Source of the DNA: Druceiella hillmani
Taxonomy: Eukaryota; Arthropoda; Insecta; Lepidoptera; Hepialidae
NCBI GenBank assembly: GCA_039881145.1
Contig: JAYKKI010000088.1
Span: 4,249,501-4,313,500 of the forward strand
Length of the DNA: 64,000 bases
Direction of reading: 5' to 3'
Within the stretch, counting starts at the first letter, position 1; the number at the start of each line of letters is the position of its first letter. This document shows positions 35,615 through 47,584 of this stretch, one piece after another. Position numbers and translations under genes: made by a program. The notes beneath the pieces were generated by a model that had not been told where the DNA came from, made no database searches, and worked only from the letters and a program-made list of their open reading frames with translations.

Positions 35615-37240
35615 TGGAAAGGTATTATTAATTTACATATGGTAATGAGCTCCATCCTATAATAAGCCTGATGGAAATTTGACGCCATTTTGCCGCAGAA
35701 AACTTGCAAGTTTCGTGGAAAGCATCCGAGCGTTACGTTGTTGTATAATAAGCTGTTATGTACCTACCAATAATTTACTATTATGAGCGTTTAAAGTGGT
35801 GCATACTCCTTCAATTCTTTGATACAACTTTATATTACATTTCCATGTTTACAATGTTTAAATTCACATGTTCTATAAGAAATAGAAAGGTCATATAATA
35901 TCAAAAGTACTCACCATCAAGCAGGAAAGATTGGAGACAAGAATTATTATTTACTAATCCATTATTAAAAGATTAAGTCTAATTGTCTCATGGGAAACAT
36001 TTAATTCATATTTTCATACAACTTATTTCTTAAATTTATATTGAAATTAATAACATTTATTAAAACAGAGCGTTTATTGACCTGATTGACACAATTATCC
36101 GTCAAGCAACCACAAAATTAATTTTCAATTTTAAGCGAATATCTAATAATAATAAACCTGCAATATATTACCTTTATAAAAGATATAAGCATGTGCATAT
36201 ACATGATTTGATTGTAATATTACTGAAGTCGAAAAAGAGATGTTTTTGTTCGTTCGGGGATATCAATTTTTTTATAGAATTGTAATCTAAATATTATTCT
36301 ATAATGAGACTAAAAATGTTGAGTGAAACGTGGTAACGGTTTTTGTAACATTATCCGTAAAAACGGTTGGTAATATCTTAAGTATCATGTAATAAGTAAT
36401 TAGTGAAACTTTCTGTAGGAATGTTATTGTTATCCGTAAATTAAATGCTAATTAATCATCGTCTATTAAAAATATTTAAAATGTTTGTAAAAAAATATCA
36501 AAGAAGTATTTTCTAAAATGTTATTGTGGCTATAAATATTACATGATATTATATTACTTGACACGCTGCTAAACAATTGGATTTGATTGAATTATCGTTA
36601 ACATTTTTTTTATTTAATAATTTGTGGACATTTTTAAAATTGCAGATGACCAAAAGGTGTACTAAAACTAAAGTTTTGAGGTACCAGGAACATTCGTATA
36701 TGTATATACAGCTTTACTTATTTACATATCATTTATGTGTGTTACATTTCTGCAACATTTCGATAAAAATTTAATACAAATTTTCTTTTCCCACACGGAC
36801 GAATTTTAAGGTCAATCTTTTATTTAGGCCGGCTGTAGAATATTCAGTTTAAATCAATATATTTACAAATTAAAAAATATTTTTGCTATCGAATCTAAAT
36901 AATTTAAAATGGAGCTCAAAATTAGGTTTTTTTTTAATTTGTTGCCCCTTAATAGAAAAATATAAATATTATTTTATTGATCAAAATGATTACGTAACGG
37001 TATACATTTGTATACGGATAACGCTATTTTGACTACGTTGGATTGTCTGTTGATTTGATAGCTTGGTGCAGTCTCACAGATGCACATCGTAGGTCTAGAT
37101 TGGTATAATTATAAATTAGTCTATTATATATTACTCCAATATGAGACTATTTTCCCATCAAACAGTACATTTTTACAAAATACTTTTGGAGAGTATACAC
37201 TGTTAAAAAATACTGTTGGAGAGTATATTTGTCAAAAGCT
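35615..37240. other. Inner left arm, no certain gene
   Basis: Mirrors 40.01-41.95 kb at about 96-97%. The frame at 36577-36774 is kept on the right (40942-41136) with few changes, as expected from overall identity. It contains TTTTTAAAATTGCAG before an ATG, an acceptor-like site. Near 37,177-37,232 a 28-bp direct repeat (ATACTGTTGGAGAGTATA-type) occurs twice. Confidence 0.5.
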
Positions 37241-37446
37241 CATTATATTTCAAATATTCTGTATAATTGGTTTTCCGTTGAATAGTAATTTCTAAAGCCA
37301 AATTTGAAATCAGATATGCTGACTAGTGGCTTAAAACCTTTTAATGATAGTTTTTCGAACAACATAGAAATAGCAGGCAGTAATGATATTGATCTATACG
37401 ACCTTGTTTGTTGAACTGGTTTGTTAGAATTTTTTAACATTTGCAC
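37240..37446 (-). pseudogene. Jockey-like LINE reverse transcriptase relic, left arm
   Basis: The minus frame contains SYRSISLLPAISMLFEKLSL, corresponding to the RPISLLP..SK.FEKL motif of Jockey-type RTs, and DFKFGFRNYYSTENQLYRI, corresponding to FGFR..HST..QL.R. This is about 65 residues of RT domains 1-2; upstream endonuclease and the downstream catalytic YADD are missing. The mirror copy is at 39,805-40,010. It is a different LINE clade from the relics at 23, 32.8 and 38.4 kb. Confidence 0.82.
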
Positions 37447-37774
37447 TATTTTGAGTTATTTCCGAAAAAAATTGGTATTTTCCTCACTTTCAGTTTAAAT
37501 TGCATAGACGTATATAACAAACACAGTTAAGAAATCTTTGCATCAAATATCAATATATTACAGTAAACAGAGTAACCAACATTTAAATTAACTTTACATT
37601 CGTAATTACTTATGAATGTAAAAAAAATATTTGTCAGTTACTTTTCAAAATATTACGACAATCGAACTGAATTTGGCATTCAAAAACGTTTTATTTCTAT
37701 GATATTTCATTGAAGGTATAATCATAAAATTGCAATTCTGACATTAATATTTGCTACCATAGTAACCAAGTCTA

Positions 37775-37812
37775 AAATTTTTTATTTCATGTGAACATGA
37801 AATAAAAAATTT
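37775..37812. repeat. 18-bp perfect hairpin at the arm/spacer boundary
   Basis: AAATTTTTTATTTCATGT (37775-37792), loop GA, then the exact reverse complement (37795-37812). Arm homology fades at about 37,775-37,780, so the hairpin sits on the left edge of the spacer. The right edge (39,465) has no copy. Confidence 0.93.
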
Positions 37813-38384
37813 AACACTTCATTTGGCAACTCTAAAACTACCATACAAATATTTATTTTGCAGAGGTCACTATGCCAAATACAAGTTTATGGATTAAACA
37901 GTTTCTGAAAGAAACATCCATGAAAGATAGATCTGACATGAACATTTCTATCGGCAACTGATCTTACAAGGGTTTCGTCTTTTATCCTTAGAGGTACAGA
38001 ACTATAAAGTCAGTGAAAAATAAAAACTAAAATGTACTCGTACCCATATCAAAACTGAGAGTATAAGGGATCCAGAGAATTAAGGATCCGGAGTAGTAAT
38101 AACATTGGCAGTCGCATGTTTAATGTAACTTGATTAATTGTAATCTCTTTTATTAAAGAAACAGTGATATGTGGCATTTTATCTTCTTCTCCTTCTAAGG
38201 GTGCTTTTCCAAATAGTGAAGGTTAGGAGTAAGCTTTGTGTACTTGGTCTTGTCCTTGACAAGACCAAAGATTTCGGCGATACTCGTGATTCCTGTGCTT
38301 TCTCGGATGTTACACAACTATGGCTTTTAATGTCTCAGCAACTTTTCCCGTCATTATTGATTGCAAAAGTTAGTACGTTAGTAT

Positions 38385-38680
38385 TTGTTATGTCTGAGTG
38401 CACATCTCAGATATTATAATTTTACGTTATTTGATGGTTTGCGAAATCTTGCATTTCTGACCAACCCATTGTAGAACCACCTCATTGGTGACTTGCTGAG
38501 TCCAAGATGTAAATACCATGTATCTGTTGGTCCACATTTTAAATATATCTGCACGTTTCCTAAGATCTTCCTTAATAGTACGCGCCTTGCGTCGGTATAT
38601 AAATATTGGTCAGATGTTCTTTTTTGAGGTATTTTTTGAGAAAAAAATATATGAATAAATGATGGCTGTCCCACTTCACT
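38385..38680 (-). pseudogene. LINE reverse transcriptase C-terminal relic in the spacer
   Basis: One minus frame reads IFKMWTNRYMVFTSWTQQ followed by VTNEVVLQWVGQKCKISQ, matching the FEMW.YRRMLRISWTQ.VTN..VL...G block near the C-terminus of insect endonuclease-reverse transcriptases. A weaker LLQSIMTGKVAE block follows at about 38,345-38,380. It is a third, separate copy of the same general LINE type as those at 23.3 and 55.5 kb, and it has no mirror partner. Stops and frameshifts make it non-functional. The 86-codon frame at 38414-38674 is a different reading frame of the same DNA. Confidence 0.72.
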
Positions 38681-38957
38681 TGTGTGTGCCGTAACTCGTA
38701 GAGCTAATAGGCTTCAATTCATAAGGTCATAAGGTCTTCCGGGTGATAATATTTTTTCCGCTCTAAACCTTCAGAGATTTTCATAATTAAGGCCCCTTTT
38801 TTTCTCTTAGATAATATATAAATTAAGCCTCTATGTTATATTTTTCTCATTAGTTGGATAAATATTTATTGGCAAATATTTTAATATGACGATACGTTTG
38901 AAGAAAAGTATTAATATTCTTAGTTTTAAAGGTAGTACAGAAAAAGAAAGACGTACA

Positions 38958-38987
38958 ATTGTTTATCTGCAATATCAGATAAACAAT
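38958..38987. repeat. 12-bp perfect hairpin in the spacer
   Basis: ATTGTTTATCTG, loop CAATAT, then exact reverse complement. No function is implied by context. Confidence 0.85.
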
Positions 38988-38999
38988 GAAAAATCATCG

Positions 39000-39420
39000 T
39001 GATCGCAGACGTTTCAGGGGGAGAAAACGTTATCGTTTTTTTATATAAAAATATTTTATTTCAATCTGATCTTAAAGCCAGTTGCATGATTTTTACTTGA
39101 TAATGCAACAAACCAGCGTCAAATATTTACAGCGAACAAAATCACGAGTATGGCTACAGCTCACTACCGAACATTTTTTCCAAATAAAAGTAAAAATCCA
39201 CCAGCTTCGCTCCACCCGACCGAAAGTCAGAAATGCGCAACATTCTAGCATAAGGACATAAAGCCTGTCGTATCCCCAATCACACGCCTCAACCGATTTG
39301 TCTAGATAATGGACAAAAGAGGTCCATGATTCAAACCGTAGTTTATTGCTGCTCGTGTAAGAACGATTTTCATTCATAGTCGTAATCATTATATTTAATT
39401 TCTCACAGTACTTTGGCAAA
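39000..39420 (-). pseudogene. Possible LTR-retroelement gag relic in the spacer
   Basis: The 108-codon minus frame is less AT-rich than its flanks. RFESWTSFVHYLDKSVEACD with a following W and an L..MLEC segment fits the loose gag capsid pattern (W..F...L......W......L...C). After a shift of frame a YLEKMFGSEL block follows, as in gag N-lobe/C-lobe boundaries. No protease, RT or LTR is seen nearby. It could also be a chance frame. It is present only in the spacer. Confidence 0.35.
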
Positions 39421-39804
39421 ATATTATGTAAAATGACTCTGTTTTATTTAACTGTAGAAAAAGTAAGTAATTTTACATTCTGGTACTATGATAGCAAATA
39501 ATAATGGCAGAATTGCAATTTTATGATTATACCTTCAATGAAATATCATAGAAATAAAATGTTTTTGAATGCCAAATTCAGTTCGATTGTCGTAATATTT
39601 TGAAAAGTAACTGACAAATATTTTTTTACATTCATAAGTAATTACAAATGTAAAGTTAATTTAAATGTTAGTTAGTCTGTTTACTGTAATATATTGATAT
39701 TTGAAGCAAACATTTCTTAACTGTGTTTGTTATATACGTCTACGCAATTTAAACTGAAAGTGAGGAAAATACCAATATTTTTTCCGAAATAACTCAAAAT
39801 AGTG

Positions 39805-40010
39805 CAAATGTTAAAAAATTCTAACAAACAAGTTCAACAAACAAGGTCGTATAGATAAATATTATTGCTGCCTGCTATTTCTGTTGTTCGAAAAACTATC
39901 ATTAAAAGGTTTTAAGCCACTAGTCAGCATATATGATTTCAAATTTGGCTTTAGAAATTACCATTCAACGGAAAACCAATTATACAGAATATTTGGAATA
40001 TAATGAGCTT
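39805..40010 (+). pseudogene. Jockey-like LINE reverse transcriptase relic, right arm
   Basis: Mirror copy of 37,240-37,446, here on the plus strand with a stop in the SYR.ISLL block and an altered tail. FGFRNYHSTENQLYRI is legible and closer to the family pattern (HST) than the left copy (YST). Same breakpoints as the left copy, so the truncation predates the inverted duplication. Confidence 0.8.
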
Positions 40011-41667
40011 TTGACAAATATACTCTCCAACAGTATTTTTGAACAGTGTATACTCTCCAAAAGTATTTAAATATATAAAATATGAAAATTCTTAAATCAT
40101 GCCAATGTGGAAGTGTACATCCGATAGCTAAGAAGACTGAAGCTCATTAAACCAAATAATATCTTATTAACGTTGAAATAAATTTATTTTAATTTTACTT
40201 TAATTTATTTTAATCTTAAAATAGATCACACTAGTTTTCGAACCTAAATATCCTGCTTACAGTAGAAGTACTTTTCGAAAGTGATAATACATTAATTATG
40301 TTAAGATTGTTTAACTATATCAATTAAAGGATTTTAAAAAAATATTATTGGAAAATAATTATTAATTCCTTTTGAAATATAAACATTATTGCATAGTCCA
40401 CTAATTATTAATTAAATAAAACGTTTGAGATACAATTTTGAATTTAATAATACACTTAATTTAATATGGTTTCGTCGGTTTTGTTTTTATAAATAGCAAC
40501 ACTGAACATTTTTCAAATGTGTCAAAAGTTTCGAGATGACTTATGTATCTCTTTTTTAATTACAGTACTATTCTTAATCAAGTAGTCTGAAACAACTCAT
40601 CACAAGCATGTTAGTTTCAACATTTATCTGGGAAAAATATCTTACAAAACGTTTGTTTAGATGTTATTTTGATCAATAAAATAATATTTATATTTTTCTA
40701 TTAAGGGGCAACAAATTAAAAAAAAACCTAATTTTGAGCTCCATTTTAAATTATTTAGATTTGATAGCAAAAATTTTTTTTTATTTGTAAATATTTTGAT
40801 TTAAACTGAATATTATACAGCCGGCCTAAATAAAAGATTGACCTTAAAATTCGCCCGTGTGGGAAAAGATAATTTGTATTAAATTTTTATCGAAATGTTG
40901 CAGAAATATGACACATAGATGATATGTATTTACATATCATATCAGTAAAGCTGTATATACATATACGAATGTTCCTGGTATCTCAAAACTTTAGTTTTAG
41001 TACACCTTTTGGTCATCTGCAATTTTAAAAATGTCCACAAATTATTAAATAAAAAAAATGTTAACAATAACTCAATCAAATCCAATTGTTTAGCAGCGTG
41101 ACAAGTAATATAATATCCTGTAATATTTATAGCCACAATAACATTTTAGAAAATACTTGTTTGATATTTTTTAATGAACATATTAAATATTTTTAATAGA
41201 TGACGATTAATTGGCATTTAATTGACGGATAACAATAACATTCCTATAGAAAGTTTCACTAATTAATTATTACCTGATATTTAAGATATTACCAACCGTT
41301 TTTACGGATAATGTCACAAAAACCGTTACCACGTTTCGCTTAACATTTTTAGTCTCATTATAGAATAATATTTAGATTACAATTCTATAACAAAATTTAT
41401 ATCCCCGAACGAACAAAAACATCTCTTTTTCGACTTTAGTAATGTTACAATCAAATCATGTATATGCATATGCTTATATCTTTTATAAAGGTAATATATT
41501 GCAAGTTTATTATTATTAGATATTCGCTTAAAATTGAAAATTAATTTTGTTGTTGCTTGACGGATAACTGTTTCAATCAGGTCATTAAACGCGCTGTTTT
41601 AATAAATGTTATTAATTTCAATATAAATTTAAGAAATAATTTGTATGAAAATATGAATTAAATGCTT
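40010..41667. other. Inner right arm, no certain gene
   Basis: Mirror of 35.99-37.24 kb. The left sequence lacks part of 40.08-40.67 kb or differs strongly there. The minus frame 40942-41136 is the mirror of 36577-36774. Confidence 0.5.
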
Positions 41668-43793
41668 CCCATGAGACAATTAGACTTAATCTTTTAATAA
41701 TGGATTAGTAAATAATAATTCTTGTCTCCAATCTTTCCTGCTTGATGGTGAGTAATTTTGATATTATATGACCTTTCAATTTCTTATAGAACATGTGAAT
41801 TTAAACATTGTAAACATGGAAATGTAATATAAAATTGTATCAAAGAGTTGAAGGAGTATGCACCACTTTAAACGCTCATAATACTAAATTATTGGTGGGT
41901 ACATAACAGCTTATTATACAACAACGTAACGCTCGAATGCTTTCCACGAAACTTGCAAGTTTTCTGCGGGAAAATGGTGTCAAATTTCCATCAGGTTTAT
42001 TATAGGATGGAGCTCATTACCATATGTAAATTAATAATACCTTTCCAATATTGTATTTGTAATGCTTTCCGATATTGTATTTGTAATGCTTTCCGATATT
42101 GTATTTGTAATGCTTTCCGATATTGTATTTGTAATGCTTTCCCATATTGTATTTGTAATGCTTTCCGATATTGTATTTGTAATGCTTTCCGATATTGTAT
42201 TTGTAATGCTTTCCGATATTGTATTTGTAATGCTTTCCGATATTGTATTTGTAATGCTTTCCGATATTGTATTTGTAATGCTTTCCGAGCACAAAGATTT
42301 GATACCATAGAGCGAAGAAAGCGTTAATGACAGAATATATTTAAATAAATAGGAAAAAAGGTTACTACTTATAAAAATATGCCTTGCAATATTCTAATAA
42401 TTATTTCGCAAACGCGTATATAAAATGTGGATAAAAAAATATAGTGTATTGTTTTAAATAGAAATTAAAAAACGTAGACGTACTAATCAAATTCTACCTT
42501 CAATTAAATTTAAATGCTCAAAATTTACGCCCTGAGACATTTTTACAAATCACATCGTTCTTTTATTGCTGCCTTATCATTTTCTAATTCATGTCCTACA
42601 GATAAATAATACGCGAATATTTTAAAAAGAACCTGTTCAATGCATTAGACGCGTTATGTTACAAATAGCGAAAACTTAATTCGCTTAATACAACAGTTGA
42701 CTGCAATTATTATTAACATGAACGTAGACATAAATGCATTTTCATTAAAGATCTTGGTTCAACTAGTTACCAACTGAAACTGTATTTTAATTTCTATTTT
42801 CTACTTTGATAGTTTCGTATATCAAAGGTACAGTACATTGTATTATTTTTTTTCAAGAGAGTCTTGAATAAATACATTCTTTTATATTGTCGTCGGCCTC
42901 TGTGGGGGGATATAAAAAAAGTATTTGTACACCCGTTTACAGAGAGCAACATAAACTGCAGATTTTTCATAGCAAATAAAGAATTGCAATAGATACTCGA
43001 AGTTTTAAAGATTCCATGGAATTCCAAAAAAGTTTTGCATAAATATGGTAAAAACAACTATACTTCACATTTCTTTTTCTTTCAGAAACTGCTAAACAGC
43101 AGAGATTATAAGTTCATACCCAAATAAGGAAACTTAGATGTAGCTCTGTGAAAGGGATTTACTGGGAATGGATCTGGCCTTAATAAACTTAAATAATATT
43201 TATTAATTTTCTAATAATCTGTTTTAAATAAATGACTTATGGTGCTGCTTAGGGTCATGTCATTTTACGTCAATTGCCATCTAAATACGATTGAAACAAT
43301 CAACTAAAATATTTTGATCTAAATCTTTTACTAAAATATTAAACCTAGAAACAAATAATATTAATTTCAAATATTCAATATAAGGTATTAGGGATATTTT
43401 ATTTTGCAAATATTTGCTCGGTCCCCTTCGAACTAATAAAATTTAAAAAAATCCCTGTTGAATTACGACTTGCATTAAGTAAATAATTACACGTATCTAT
43501 CATATATTGTATATAGTAAATTAGAACTGAGGCTTGTTGTACAATTGTGTTATGACCATGCGTGGAGCGTGGAGTATGGATTTATCGTAACCAACATGTA
43601 TATACAAAGGGCTTAAATGTTATTGCAATTATATCTTTCAAATATAATATTAATCGTTTAATATAATATTTTCGTACTGGAAATATATAAATAAATAACA
43701 CCTTTCTGTCATAAAACAGAATACAACAGTCAATTTTTCCATTGCGAAGAGCAATCCAATCAAAAATTACGTCATTTAACCTTCATTGATTAA
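41668..43793. repeat. Right-arm tandem duplication, copy R1
   Basis: Begins CCCATGAGACAATTAGACTT and ends CCTTCATTGATTAA. The next base starts the same sequence again (copy R2). The left arm contains this segment only once (33.64-35.99 kb). R1 keeps the 10-unit 24-bp minisatellite and is the fuller copy. Confidence 0.93.
42047..42286. repeat. 24-bp minisatellite, 10 units, right arm
   Basis: Ten units of AATATTGTATTTGTAATGCT plus TTCC, reverse complement of the left array. One unit has CCCATATTG instead of CCGATATTG. All long frames here (82-124 codons, both strands) come from the repeat. Confidence 0.97.
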
Positions 43794-45572
43794 CCCATGA
43801 GACAATTAGACTTAATCTTTTAATAATGGATTAGTAAATAATAATTCTTGTCTCCAATCTTTCCTACTTGATGGTGAGTACTTTTGATGTTATATGACCT
43901 TTCAATTTCTTATAGAACATGTGAATTTGAACATTGTAAACATGGAAATGTAATTTAAATTGTATCAAAGAATTGAAGGAGTATGCACCATTTCAAACGC
44001 TCATAATACTAAATTATTGGTGGGTACATAACAGCTTATTATACAACAACGTAACGCTCGAATGCTTTCCACTAAACTTGCAAGTTTTCTGCGGAAAATG
44101 GTGTCAAATTTCCATCACGCTTATTAAAGGATGGAGCTCATTACCATATGTAAATTAATAATAACTTTCCAAGGGCATTAATAATTAAAAGCAGTTTATG
44201 GTTTCCCTTATGGTTACGTCACTGTATGGTGTCTAGAGAATTATTTACTTTTGAGTAAAGTTGCATTAATGGATATTGTATTTGTAATGGTTTTCGAGCA
44301 CAAAGATTTGATACCATAGAGCGAAGAAAGCGTTAATGACAGAATATATTTAAATAAATAGGAAAAAAGGTTACTACTTATAAAAATATGCCTTGTAATA
44401 TTCTAATAATTGTCCTGAGACATTTTTACACTTATTGCTGCCTTATCATTTTCTAATTCATGTCCTACAGAGAAATAATACGCGAATATTTTAAAAAGAA
44501 CCTGTTCAATGCATTAGACGCGTTATGTTACAAATAGCGAAAACTTAATTCGCTTAATACAACAGTTGACTGCAATTATTATTAACATGAACGTAGACAG
44601 AAATGCATTTTCATTAAAGATCTTGGTTCAACTAGTTACCAACTGCAACTGTAGTTTAATTTCTATTTTCTACTTTGATAGTTTCGTATATCAAAGGTAC
44701 AGTACATTGTATTATTTTTTTTCAAGAGAGTTTTGAATAAATACATTCTTTTATATTGTCGTCGGCCTCTGTGGAAGGATATAAAAAAAGTATTTGTACA
44801 CCCGTTTACAGAGAGCAACATAAACTGCAGACTTTTCATAGCAAATAAAGAATTGCAAGAGATACTCGAAGTTTTAAAGATTCCATGGAATTCCAAAAAA
44901 GTTTTGCATAAATATGGTAAAAACAACTATACTTCACATTTCTTTTTCTTTTAGAAACTGCTAAACAGCAGAGAGTAAAAATAATTTTTATTAATTTTCT
45001 AATAATCTGCTTTAAATAAATCACTTATTTGCTGCTTAGGGTCATGTCATTTCAGGTCAATTGCCATCTAAATACGATTAAAACAAACAACTAAAATATT
45101 TTGATCTAAATATTTTACTAAAATATTAAATCTAGAAACAAGTAACATTAATTTCAAATATTCAATATAAGGTATCAGGATATTTTATTTTGCAAATATT
45201 TGCTCGGTCCCCTTCGAACTAATAAAATTAAAAAAAATCCCTGTTGAATTACGACTTGCATTAAGTTAATAATTACACCTATCTATCATATATTGTATAT
45301 AGTATATTAGAACTGAGGCTTGTTATACAATTGTGTCATGATCCTGCGTGGAGTATGGATTTATCGTAACCAACATGTATATACAAAGGGCTTAAATGTT
45401 ATTGCAATTATATCTTTCATATAGGATATTAATAGTTTAATATAAGATTTTCGTACTGGAAATATATAAATAAATAACACCTTTCTGACATAAAACAGAA
45501 TTCAACAGTCATTTTTTCCACTGCGAGGAGCAATCCAATAAAAAATCACGTCATTTAACCTTCATTGATTAA
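43794..45572. repeat. Right-arm tandem duplication, copy R2
   Basis: Same start and end as R1 but about 350 bp shorter. The minisatellite is collapsed to about one unit, about 130 bp after AATAATT (near 44,410) are missing, and about 100-200 bp near 44,970-44,990 are missing. It gained about 90 bp at 44,173-44,263 (GGGCATTAATAATTAAAAGC to TTGCATTAATGG), bounded by GCATTAAT words that could be a target-site duplication. Confidence 0.92.
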
Positions 45573-46124
45573 AAACTCCCCGTTTAACCTTCTCTAGAAA
45601 ACTCCGCAATTTGATTTCCCCTTAACTATTTGGTGCAAAATGCTCTCTTCTCGTTATCGTTCGTGTCCTTGTTAAAGAAGAAAACCCAATGTTTTTACTC
45701 GATAATAAATATTTAGTGCTACAACATGTTCATTAATGGTGTATATTAAATCTATCGCCATAACGCTTTAATTGAAAACTCACGGGGGTGAAGGCAAAGA
45801 CAAAAGCCAGTATCGTAATAATTTAGAATGCCATAACATGGAAGTGCACGATTGTGTGTATATAAATATTATTTGTAAAACAAGGGAGGAATCGCATGAA
45901 ACTACGTAACTGGAGTCGATTTGAGACCAGCGTGCAGACTTGCATTGAATCTATCGCTAACTAGTTACTAATGAATATATCGACTTTCATCGTAATTAAA
46001 TAGCCCAATATCTTAGTTTTAATATCGATAATTAAAAATATTTGCAACATCCGAAGATCGATTATACCACCTTTGACAATATTCGTTAAAAACTTAATTT
46101 GAGTATTAAATAATTTTCGAATAT

Positions 46125-47480
46125 AAACATATGAAACAAAAAGGGGATCTGCTTAAATTAATTAGCTATAGAAGGATAAGTTTACTACGCATCACGTATA
46201 AAATGCTGTCAAGTACGTGTTTAAAAGATAATTACCCAATGCTGAAAAATATATCAAGAACTACCAATGTGGATTTAGGGAGGAAAGATCCACATCAGAA
46301 GAATTTTTTTCAAATACGTCAGTTTTCAAAAAAATTAAAGAATATGGAATTGAGACCTATCATCTCTTTATAGACATCAAAACTGCTTATGAGGAGTGGG
46401 AACTTCAGAAAACTTATAAAGATTATTAGACTCAATCTGGAAGTCGTCAAATCGAAAATTTTTATTCAAAGCAATATTCCTCAACTAATTTAAACGAAAA
46501 ATTGTGTAAGACAAGAAGATGCATTAGCGTATTTACTTTTCAACATTACTCTTAAAAAATATTAGAAATTAAATGGAAATACAACTAACGACTCCATCTT
46601 TAATATATTTATCCAAATTCGATAATGACGTTAACAAAATTGCTAGAAATGTCAAAGACCTAAAACTTGCTTTTATGACAGTTTAAGGGTAGAATAAGGT
46701 TAGAATTTACCTTATGAGTTATGAAGCTGAAACTATATATGATGTTTATTTGCAGGAAGTATAAGCTTGGCTACAAATAAATAGTGTTCGGGAAATACTT
46801 TATAAAAAACACATATACATTTGAAAAAGTTTAACGTTTTACCTGCTTGAGTTCCTTCGTCGTATTGACCTAGGAATAACTAACCTAACAATGACTTAAC
46901 ACAAGAGATACAGTAAAGAATCCCGCTGCTGGGAAATGTTTTCATGAAATAGAACATATATTCAAACTCTAATCTTCTCAATTAGAAAACCAAACCCTTG
47001 ACACATAAAACTTTAATAAGATCTATGTTATCTCATTCATCTGAAACATCGACTCTGATATCCAGACATGAAGAAATGCTTGCTTTGTGTGAAGCAAAGA
47101 TCCTACAGATTATTCTGGGTGATGTCCATATAAATTTCGTATGATAAAAAAGAACTAATCACTATATAAATTATATTGAGAGCATGACGTAATAAGACTA
47201 CAAAGATGAAAAGATAGAAATGAGCTGACTATATTATGTGGATTTAGGAGTATAGAACTGCAAAATAATCTTTCAAGCTAAACCTTTATGCTCCAGGCTA
47301 TGAGAAAGATCAAGGACGAGGTGAATTCCCTAATTTAAAAAAATGTTATGTTCCTAAAATCAAAAACTGCTGAAATATGACTTAACTTGGTGGTAACTAC
47401 CAGAAGAAACCAAGGCTCATCATGGGCAGAAGGCCAAATCCAACCATAGATGCGAATTTTTCTTCTTCTTAGCTGTTGAA
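46125..47480 (+). pseudogene. LINE reverse transcriptase relic, right arm (longer version)
   Basis: The plus strand reads KGDLLKLISYRRISLLRITY, then NVDLGRKDPHQKNFFQIRQF, HLFIDIKTAYEEWELQK, KSKIFIQSNIPQL, and a palm block ending NDVNKIARNVKDLKLAF at about 46,620-46,690 (the position of YADD.....N...L). Then KTLIRSMLSHSSETSTLISR and HEEMLALCEAKILQIILGD (46,990-47,120) precede a terminal ETKAHHG block near 47,415. So most of an RT and C-terminal region of a non-LTR element is traceable over 1.35 kb, with many stops and frameshifts. The N-terminal endonuclease is missing. The YADD motif itself is mutated. Confidence 0.88.
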
Positions 47481-47584
47481 TCACTAAATAATTAACATTT
47501 ACAAAAGCTTTAAATGTTAACATCACACGTAATTCCTGAATGCATTATAAAGTGCCCAAATCAAAACAATAGACTTTGTTTCAT

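Larger units (their letters stand above)
12870..37780. repeat. Left arm of giant imperfect palindrome
   Basis: This stretch reappears in reverse complement on the other side of the spacer. Mirror pairs seen by eye: 15.18-16.17 kb with 61.7-62.7 kb, 17.05-18.77 with 59.93-61.69, 19.04-20.46 with 57.72-59.22, 22.9-25.24 with 53.56-55.83, 26.89-27.44 with 52.56-53.12, 32.3-32.7 with 47.59-48.0, 32.7-33.64 with 45.57-46.52, and 35.99-37.78 with 39.47-41.67. Left-only material lies at about 13.44-14.68, 16.17-17.05, 25.35-25.96, 26.37-26.89 and 27.45-32.30 kb. The left arm lacks about 1.06 kb that the right arm has at 46.52-47.58 kb. The inner end is at about 37.78 kb. The outer end is uncertain because it runs into the A/B/C direct repeats. 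Confidence 0.93.
37780..39465. other. Spacer between the palindrome arms
   Basis: About 1.69 kb of non-repeated DNA separating the inverted arms. It holds a minus-strand LINE relic (38,385-38,680), a possible gag relic (39,000-39,420) and short hairpins (38,244-38,268 with an 11-bp stem and CTT loop; 38,958-38,987 with a 12-bp stem and CAATAT loop). The 82-codon frame at 38171-38419 overlaps the LINE relic and is not recognised. Confidence 0.8.

Noticed and set aside
35157..35709. Long repetitive open frames of 143-172 codons, e.g. repeats of SESITNTI and MLSDIVFV
   Set aside because: A 24-bp tandem repeat keeps several frames on both strands open at once. The same occurs at 42.0-42.3 kb. 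No start context, conserved flank or single favoured frame.
36577..36774. Frame conserved between arms (also 40942-41136), with acceptor-like TTGCAG before an ATG
   Set aside because: Conservation equals the background identity of the inner arms, so it carries no evidence of coding function.
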